Source: Actinomycetes bacterium (GTDB lineage Bacteria > Actinomycetota > Actinomycetes > Propionibacteriales > Propionibacteriaceae). Taken from it: a stretch of 64,000 bases of DNA. The position numbers and the translations under genes are program-made. How positions within the stretch are numbered: position 1 is the first letter of the stretch; each line of letters begins with the position of its first letter. Below, one piece after another: positions 58,858 to 64,000 of the stretch. The stretch covers positions 1-64,000 of the forward strand of contig JAEWOI010000014.1 of assembly GCA_023460935.1 (NCBI GenBank), read 5' to 3'. The notes beneath the pieces are model-generated. The model searched no databases, had not been told where the DNA came from, and worked only from the letters and a program-made list of their open reading frames with translations.

Positions 58858-61458
58858 ATGGACGCGAGCTTCCCCGAACCGACCGACCTGCAGGCAGTCC
58901 CGACCGGAGACATGCCGGGCGACAAGGTTCAGATCACCCCGACCCACGTCGAGAAGGCGAAGGTGGTCTTCCCCGTGCTGTGGCGGTTGCTGCAGCCGCT
59001 GCTCGCCGCCGGGCCGCTCCGCCGGGCGGTGGTGTCCGTCCACGGCGGCTCGGGAGTGGGGAAGTCCGAGACCGGGTCACTGCTGGCCTGGGGGCTGAAC
59101 GCGCTGGGCGTGGGCGCCTACGTGCTGTCCGGCGACAACTACCCGCGCCGGATCCCGGCGGCCAACGACGCCGAACGGCTGCGGGTCTTCCGGGTGGGCG
59201 GGCTGCAGGGGCTGGTCGCCCGAGGGGAGTACTCGCCCGTCGTCCGCGACGAGCTGGCCCGGTTGCAGGCTGCGGACGCGGACGCCGACCCCGGCCAGGT
59301 CGCCACCCATCCGTGGCTCGCCGGCTACCTCAGGGCGGGCCGGAAGGCGCTGGCCGGCTACCTGGGCACCCCCGCCGAGATCGACTTCGACGAGGTGAAC
59401 CGCATCCTCGACGCCTTCCACGGCGGTGCGCCGACCCTGACGCTGAAGCGGATGGGCCGCACGCCGGACGCCCTCTGGTACGAGGAGGTCGACGTCCGCG
59501 ACGTGCAGGTGATCGTGGTCGAGTGGACCCACGGCAACAACGACCACCTGCGCGGGGTGGACATCCCGATCCTGCTCAGCAGCACGCCGGCGGAGACCCT
59601 GGCCCACCGCCGCGCCCGCAGCCGGGACGGGGCGGTGGACAGCCCCTTCACCACGCTCGTGCTGGAGCTGGAACAGGCCAGGCTGCACTCGCAGGCGCCG
59701 CGGGCGCGGATCATCGTCGCGAAATCCGGGGAGCTGCTCGACTACGACGGCTACCTGAAGGCCATGGGCGCGGACCTGCCGGGCGCGGGCCCGATGCTCA
59801 ACGCCTACCCGGACAGCATCGGTGGCGACCTGGCCGGCCTGGTGGGCTTCGTCCGCCGCCCGGAGCTGCGGGACGTGTTCAGTTCGGCCTACCTGCTGCC
59901 GAGCGTGTTCAACACCGACCTCGACCGCGGCTTCTCCGTGATCGACTACGAACTCAGCGAGCAGTTCGCCACCCCAGCCGACCTGGCTGCGCTCGCCGAA
60001 GAGGGCATCCACCTCAAACTGGATTTCATCCTCAACCACGCCTCGGTGCTGTCACCGCAGTTCCAGGACATCCTGGCCAGGGGGGAGCAGTCGGAGTACC
60101 TCGAGTTCTTCCTCGACTGGAACAGGTTCTGGTCCGGTCGCGGTCGGATGACCGCCGAGGGCTACATCCAGCCGGACCCTGCCCTGATCAAGGACATGTT
60201 CTTCCGCAAGCCCGGCCTGCCGATCCTGATGGTGCGGCTGCCCGACGGCAACGAGGTGCCGTACTGGAACACCTTCTACCAGGAGGTGCGCTACACCGCT
60301 CCGGACGCCCAGGACCTGATGCGCGGGGCCGGGCTCCAGTACGGCCGCGCCCAGGTGCTGGCCGGGCGGTTGGCGGCGGCGTTGGCGTCCGGGCTCAGGC
60401 CGGCTGAAGCGGACTACACCGGCTTCGAGCAGGTGCGCGAAGCCGTGGTCGACCTGGTCGAGTCCAGGCGCAAGTACCTCGGCCAGATGGACCTCAACCT
60501 CAACTCGCCGCTGGTCTGGGAGTTCTACGCCGACACCCTGGACAAGCTCGCTGGCTACGGCGCCCAGATCGTGCGCCTGGACGCTTTCGCCTACGCGCCC
60601 AAGGAGCCCGGCGCACGGAACTTCCTCAACGAGCCGGGCACCTGGGAACTGCTCGACCAGGTCAAGCGGCTGGCGGATCGCCGCGGCCTGAAGCTGCTGC
60701 CGGAGATCCACTCCAGCTATGCCGAGGGCATCCACGAGAAGCTCTCCGACCTGGGCTACCTCACCTACGACTTCTTCCTGCCCGGGCTCGTGATCGACGC
60801 CTTCGACAGCCGGGACGCCACCACGCTGAAGCGCTGGATCGCCGAACTGGTGGCCAGGCGGATCCGCACCGTGAACATGCTGGGCTGCCACGACGGCATC
60901 CCCCTGCTCGACCTGAAGGGGCTGCTGCCGGAGGAGCGGATCGAGGGGCTGATCGAGACGATCGTGGGCCGGGGCGGGTACGTGAAGGACCTGCACGGCG
61001 CGAAGAACGTCTACTACCAGGTGAACGCCACGTACTACAGCGCTCTCGGCGAGAGCGACGCCCGGCTGCTGCTCGCCAGGGCGATCCAGGCGTTCATGCC
61101 CGGCAAGCCGCAGGTCTGGTACCTGGACCTGTTCGCCGGACGCAACGACCACGCCGCCGTGGAGCGCGCCGGCGCCGGGGGCCACAAGGAGATCAACCGC
61201 ACGAACCTCTCCCTGGCCGAGGTCGCCGCGGGGCTGGGCCGGCCCGTGGTGCAGCGGCAGCTCGAGCTGCTGCGGTTCCGCAACACCTTCGGCGCGTTCG
61301 GCTGGGACGCCACCTGCGAGATCGCCGAGACCCCGCCCGGGCAGCTGTCGATCACCTGGACCCGGGACGGCCGTGCGGCCACCCTGGACGCCGATCTGGC
61401 AGCGGAGACCTTCACCATCACCGCCACCGAGCCTGACGGCGCCACCCGCCACCTGTAG
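58858..61458 (+). CDS. Uridine-kinase-like P-loop domain fused to a GH13_18 glucoside phosphorylase domain
   Basis: An 866-residue fusion. Residues of about 55 to 300 form a P-loop kinase-like domain: Walker A VHGGSGVGKSETG (P-loop 63-70), SGDNYPRRIP, EIDFDEVNRILDAFHGG and VIVVEWTHGNND, in the order seen in uridine kinase/phosphoribulokinase relatives. From about residue 313 the chain matches the sucrose-phosphorylase subfamily of GH13. The nucleophile is Asp575 in RLDAFAYAPKEPG, the acid/base Glu616 in LLPEIHSSY and the stabiliser Asp679 in LGCHDGIPLLD. It would phosphorolyse an alpha-glucoside to glucose-1-phosphate. GGAGGG lies seven bases before ATG 58858. The aglycone and the kinase substrate are unknown. 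Confidence 0.85.
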   Translation: MDASFPEPTDLQAVPTGDMPGDKVQITPTHVEKAKVVFPVLWRLLQPLLAAGPLRRAVVSVHGGSGVGKSETGSLLAWGLNALGVGAYVLSGDNYPRRIPAANDAERLRVFRVGGLQGLVARGEYSPVVRDELARLQAADADADPGQVATHPWLAGYLRAGRKALAGYLGTPAEIDFDEVNRILDAFHGGAPTLTLKRMGRTPDALWYEEVDVRDVQVIVVEWTHGNNDHLRGVDIPILLSSTPAETLAHRRARSRDGAVDSPFTTLVLELEQARLHSQAPRARIIVAKSGELLDYDGYLKAMGADLPGAGPMLNAYPDSIGGDLAGLVGFVRRPELRDVFSSAYLLPSVFNTDLDRGFSVIDYELSEQFATPADLAALAEEGIHLKLDFILNHASVLSPQFQDILARGEQSEYLEFFLDWNRFWSGRGRMTAEGYIQPDPALIKDMFFRKPGLPILMVRLPDGNEVPYWNTFYQEVRYTAPDAQDLMRGAGLQYGRAQVLAGRLAAALASGLRPAEADYTGFEQVREAVVDLVESRRKYLGQMDLNLNSPLVWEFYADTLDKLAGYGAQIVRLDAFAYAPKEPGARNFLNEPGTWELLDQVKRLADRRGLKLLPEIHSSYAEGIHEKLSDLGYLTYDFFLPGLVIDAFDSRDATTLKRWIAELVARRIRTVNMLGCHDGIPLLDLKGLLPEERIEGLIETIVGRGGYVKDLHGAKNVYYQVNATYYSALGESDARLLLARAIQAFMPGKPQVWYLDLFAGRNDHAAVERAGAGGHKEINRTNLSLAEVAAGLGRPVVQRQLELLRFRNTFGAFGWDATCEIAETPPGQLSITWTRDGRAATLDADLAAETFTITATEPDGATRHL

Positions 61459-61475
61459 GGGCGCCCGAACGGTTT

Positions 61476-61532
61476 CTGAGCAGGCTCGTGAGCAGCGCGA
61501 GCGCCGTTGACGAAGGCCGCGCCCCTGCTCAG
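61476..61532. terminator. Possible hairpin between convergent genes
   Basis: CTGAGCAGG (61476-61484) pairs with CCTGCTCAG (61524-61532) across a 39-base loop. The right arm overlaps the stop codon of the convergent phosphoesterase gene. Confidence 0.35.
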
Positions 61533-62050
61533 GCAGTGGCGTGACGGCCCGGGAGATGGTGCAGTTGCACGTCCTCGATACGGCCGCCGGCAAGGGTGAA
61601 CGTCGAGTAGGTGTGGGTGGGCTGGCGTCGGCGGTCGGTTGGCGAGCCGGGGTTGAGCAGCCGCATGCCGGAGGGTGTGGTGCTGTCCCACGGGATGTGG
61701 CTGTGGCCGAAGCAGAGCAGGTCGGTGTCGGGGAAGCGCTCCTGGCAACGCCGCTCGCGTCCGCCGGCCGGGCCGGTCTCGTGCGCGACGCTGATCCTGA
61801 CGCCCTCGACCTCGGCGTGGGCGACCTCGGGCAGCCGGGCCCGCAGTTCCGGGCCGTCGTTGTTGCCCCAGCAGGCGAGCAGCCTCCGGGACCGGGCCTC
61901 CACCCGGTCCAGGAGGTCTGCACTCACCCAGTCCCCGGCGTGGATGACGAGGTCGGCGGACTCCACAGCGCGCCAGAGCTGCGCGGGCAGGTCCCGGGCG
62001 CGGTTGGGCACGTGGGTGTCGGACATCAGCAGGACGAACACCCGTCCCAT
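61529..62050 (-). CDS. YfcE/MJ0936-type metallophosphoesterase
   Basis: A 173-residue calcineurin-like phosphodiesterase. The metal motifs are LLMSDTHVPN (DxH), LVIHAGDWVS (GD), CWGNNDGPE (GNxD), SVAHETGP (H) and CFGHSHIPW (GHxH), all intact. LLNPGSPTDRR closes the domain, as in YfcE relatives. It probably hydrolyses small phosphodiesters. It is convergent with the kinase/GH13 gene, and a connection is not evident. Confidence 0.92.
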   Translation of the reverse strand: MGRVFVLLMSDTHVPNRARDLPAQLWRAVESADLVIHAGDWVSADLLDRVEARSRRLLACWGNNDGPELRARLPEVAHAEVEGVRISVAHETGPAGGRERRCQERFPDTDLLCFGHSHIPWDSTTPSGMRLLNPGSPTDRRRQPTHTYSTFTLAGGRIEDVQLHHLPGRHATA

Positions 62051-62084
62051 TCTGGCCGGTCCGCGACCGGCCTCCGCCGACGGC

Positions 62085-63614
62085 TCAGGTGTTCTGCGGG
62101 AACCCGAGGGAGAGCCCGCGGTGGCTGGGGTCGGGCCAGCGGCGGGTGACGGCCTTGGTGCGGGTGTAGAAGTGGATGCCCTCCACGCCGTGGGCGTGGG
62201 TGTCGCCGAACAGGGAGTCCTTCCAGCCGCCGAACGAGTAGTAGGCCATCGGCACCGGGACGGGGACGTTGATGCCCACCATGCCGGCCTGGACCTCCAC
62301 CTCGAACCGTCGGGCCGCCCCGCCGTCGTTGGTGAAGATCACGGAGCCGTTGCCGTAGGGGCTGGCGTTGATCAGGTCGATCCCCTCGGCGTACCCCGGC
62401 ACCCGGACGACACTTAGCACGGGCCCGAAGATCTCGTCGGTGTAGATGCTCATGTCGGTGCCGACGTTGTCGAAGATCGTCGGGCCGACGAAGTAGCCGC
62501 CCTCTGCGCCGTCGAACGGGCCGTCCCGCCCGTCGATCACGAGGCTGGCGCCGGCGGCCTGGCCGGCGTCGATGTAGCCGACGATCCGGTCGCGTGCCTG
62601 CTCGGTGACGATCGGCCCCATGTCGCAGCCCCGGGTGCCGTCACCGGTGCGGAGCCCGCGAACCCGGTCGGCGATCTTGCCGACTAGCTCGTCGGCGATC
62701 GACTCCACAGCCACCACGACGGAGACCGCCATGCACCGTTCGCCCGCCGAGCCGAAGCCGCCGCTGACGGCGGCGTCCGCGGCCAGGTCGAGATCGGCGT
62801 CCGGCAGCACGAGCATGTGGTTCTTCGCCCCGCCGAGCGCCTGCACGCGCTTGCCGTTGGCCGTTCCGCGCTCGTAGACGTAGCGCGCGATCGGGGTGGA
62901 GCCGACGAACGAGACAGCCTTCACCTCGGGGTTGTCCAGCAGTGCGTCCACAGCTTCCTTGTCGCCGTGCACCACGTTGACGACGTCGCGCGGCAGCCCG
63001 GCCTGCCGCCACAGCTCCGCGATCGCGTTCACGGCGGACGGGTCCTTCTCCGAAGGCTTGATCACCACGGCGTTGCCGGCTGCGACCGCGATCGGGACGA
63101 ACCACAGCGGCACCATGGCCGGGAAGTTGAACGGCGAGATCACCGCAACCACGCCGAGCGGCTGGTAGAGGTTGTAGGCGTCGACGTTGGTCGAGACGTT
63201 CTCGGAATGGCCGCCCTTGAGCAGGTGCGGGATGCCACAGGCGAATTCGACGACCTCGAGCCCGCGGGTCACCTCGCCGACCGCGTCGGAGAGCACCTTG
63301 CCGTGCTCCGCGGTGATCAGCGCGCCGATCCGCTCCTTGTTGGCGTTCAGCAGCTCGCGGAACGCGAAGAGCACCCGGGCTCGCCTGGTCAGCGAGGTGG
63401 CACCCCAAGCCTTCGCTGCCCGTGCCGACCGGGCCACGACATCGTCCACCAGTTCCCGCGAGGCGAGGTCGAGGTGGCCGCTGACCTCACCGGTCGCCGG
63501 GTTGTGGACCGGGGAGGTGCGCTCGGCTGTGCCCTGCCAGTACTCGTGGCCGACCAGGTGGGTGATGCGCTGCGGCTCGACCGCGGTTTCGGGGGTGCTC
63601 ACGGAATTCGTCAC
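62085..63614 (-). CDS. mmsA: CoA-acylating methylmalonate-semialdehyde dehydrogenase
   Basis: A 509-residue aldehyde dehydrogenase of the MmsA/IolA group, converting methylmalonate or malonate semialdehyde to propionyl-CoA or acetyl-CoA with NAD. The nucleophile Cys is in GSAGERCMAVSVVV. VISPFNFPAMVPLWF, FVGSTPIARYVYERG and the C-terminal GINVPVPVPMAYYSFGGWKD, then SLFGD, are diagnostic. The usual general-base Glu of other aldehyde dehydrogenases is replaced, as expected for this group (LGGAKNHM). GTG 63614 is taken because TAACAT ends six bases ahead; GTG 63602 is an alternative. Confidence 0.93.
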   Translation of the reverse strand: MTNSVSTPETAVEPQRITHLVGHEYWQGTAERTSPVHNPATGEVSGHLDLASRELVDDVVARSARAAKAWGATSLTRRARVLFAFRELLNANKERIGALITAEHGKVLSDAVGEVTRGLEVVEFACGIPHLLKGGHSENVSTNVDAYNLYQPLGVVAVISPFNFPAMVPLWFVPIAVAAGNAVVIKPSEKDPSAVNAIAELWRQAGLPRDVVNVVHGDKEAVDALLDNPEVKAVSFVGSTPIARYVYERGTANGKRVQALGGAKNHMLVLPDADLDLAADAAVSGGFGSAGERCMAVSVVVAVESIADELVGKIADRVRGLRTGDGTRGCDMGPIVTEQARDRIVGYIDAGQAAGASLVIDGRDGPFDGAEGGYFVGPTIFDNVGTDMSIYTDEIFGPVLSVVRVPGYAEGIDLINASPYGNGSVIFTNDGGAARRFEVEVQAGMVGINVPVPVPMAYYSFGGWKDSLFGDTHAHGVEGIHFYTRTKAVTRRWPDPSHRGLSLGFPQNT

Positions 63615-63620
63615 CTGCAA

Positions 63621-63638
63621 ATGTTAGCACATTAGCAC
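63621..63638 (-). promoter_or_regulatory. mmsA -10 element and tandem GTGCTAA repeats
   Basis: The minus strand reads TAACAT (63626-63621), six bases before GTG 63614. GTGCTAA occurs twice in tandem with an eight-base period (63638-63632 and 63630-63624). The repeats overlap the promoter and could bind a regulator. They resemble CIRCE half-sites but are direct, not inverted. Confidence 0.45.
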
Positions 63639-63684
63639 TTGGCCTCTCGAGGCCGCCGTGGGGGTAGGTGTACGTACGGGCCGG

Positions 63685-63690
63685 TACCCT
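63685..63690 (+). promoter_or_regulatory. -10 element of the MoaB/MogA gene (leaderless start)
   Basis: TACCCT ends six bases before ATG 63697. There is no Shine-Dalgarno. Confidence 0.5.
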
Positions 63691-63696
63691 GCCCGC

Positions 63697-64000
63697 ATGG
63701 ACGAGCTGCGTGCCGCGGTCATCACGGTGTCGGACGAGATCGCCTCCGGCAGGGACGAGAACCGGGCCGGCCCGCTCGCTGTGGAACTGCTCGCCGCCCA
63801 CGGTGTGACCGCCCGGCTGGTGGTGGTGCGCGACCGGGCACCCGAGATAGCGGACGCCGTGCTCGACGCGGTGGCTGACGGCGCCAGGGCTGTGCTGACC
63901 AGCGGGGGCACCGGCATCGGACCCTCCGACGTGACGGTGGACGCCGTCGCTCCGCTACTGAGCTACCAGGTGCCCGGCATCGCAGAGGAGATCCGCCGCC
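63697..64000 (+). CDS. Molybdopterin-binding MoaB/MogA-family protein (3' end beyond window)
   Basis: The first 101 residues are present; the rest lies outside the window. RAAVITVSDEIASGRDENRA then GPLAVELLAAHG is the N-terminal signature, and VLTSGGTGIGPSDVTVDAV is the conserved substrate-binding loop. The family adenylylates or binds molybdopterin during cofactor assembly. The start at ATG 63697 fits a leaderless promoter. It is divergent from mmsA. Confidence 0.9.
   Translation, partial: MDELRAAVITVSDEIASGRDENRAGPLAVELLAAHGVTARLVVVRDRAPEIADAVLDAVADGARAVLTSGGTGIGPSDVTVDAVAPLLSYQVPGIAEEIRR

Noticed and set aside
60052..61923. 623-codon minus-strand frame opposite the GH13 domain
   Set aside because: It joins the complement of the phosphorylase domain to a wrong frame of the phosphoesterase gene; both real genes are clear.

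Overview
The window is very GC-rich (most third codon positions are G or C) and densely coding. It carries several protein families largely confined to Actinobacteria: DUF3263, DUF3027, DUF2530, DUF4032, the VLRF1-type peptidyl-tRNA hydrolase, and a lone GroEL under two CIRCE operators. The most likely source is a sugar-fermenting or facultative actinobacterium, possibly near Propionibacteriaceae; that assignment is inference. No insertion sequence, prophage, CRISPR array or origin was recognised. No stretch over 300 bases lacks a gene; the longest gap, 47223-47502, holds a terminator and a large hairpin.

Bases 1 to 35148 are a sugar-catabolism island. (1) 1-8028, plus strand: a rhamnose-type ABC importer (5' end cut by the window edge), L-rhamnose isomerase, L-rhamnose mutarotase and rhamnulokinase. 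(2) 8171-17048: a fucose-isomerase-like gene, then a divergent locus around a LacI repressor. Leftward are an FGGY kinase, a zinc polyol-type dehydrogenase and an aldo/keto reductase; rightward are a PfkB kinase, an RbsD/FucU protein and a class II aldolase. Together they look like polyol or ketose oxidation, phosphorylation and aldol cleavage. (3) 17076-23635, minus strand: a second importer operon (RbsD/FucU, ATPase, permease, binding protein, FGGY kinase, LacI). Its FGGY kinase appears to have lost the segment carrying the catalytic aspartate. (4) 23856-35148, plus strand: a PHP-domain protein, an aldolase/short-chain dehydrogenase fusion and an unusual 546-residue dehydrogenase, followed by a DeoR regulator and a complete 2-oxoacid dehydrogenase complex (E2, E3 and a fused E1). 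Similar TTGAATCG boxes lie just behind the -10 regions of rhaB, the PHP operon and the DeoR operon. This suggests that units 1 and 4 form one regulon, perhaps rhamnose to rhamnulose-1-phosphate to lactaldehyde or lactate, with a dedicated oxidative exit.

Bases 35149 to 64000 are mostly housekeeping. They include a DJ-1/PfpI protein, RlmB, CysS, a DUF4032 kinase-like protein, a UgpC/MsmK-type ATPase, a DedA-like protein, a methyltransferase, tRNA-Thr(UGU), a P-loop kinase, ManA, GroEL, CutC, a cation diffusion facilitator, NUDIX, cold-shock, DUF3027, DUF2530, an NCS2 permease, VLRF1, a DtxR-family regulator, thioredoxin, an ArsR/SRPBCC pair, a metallophosphoesterase, a methylmalonate-semialdehyde dehydrogenase and the start of a MoaB/MogA gene. 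Many of these genes have a -10-like hexamer ending six or seven bases before the start codon, so they are probably expressed from leaderless mRNAs.

The most striking single gene is 58858-61458. It is a fusion of a uridine-kinase-like P-loop domain to a GH13 subfamily 18 (sucrose-phosphorylase-type) domain with all three catalytic residues visible.
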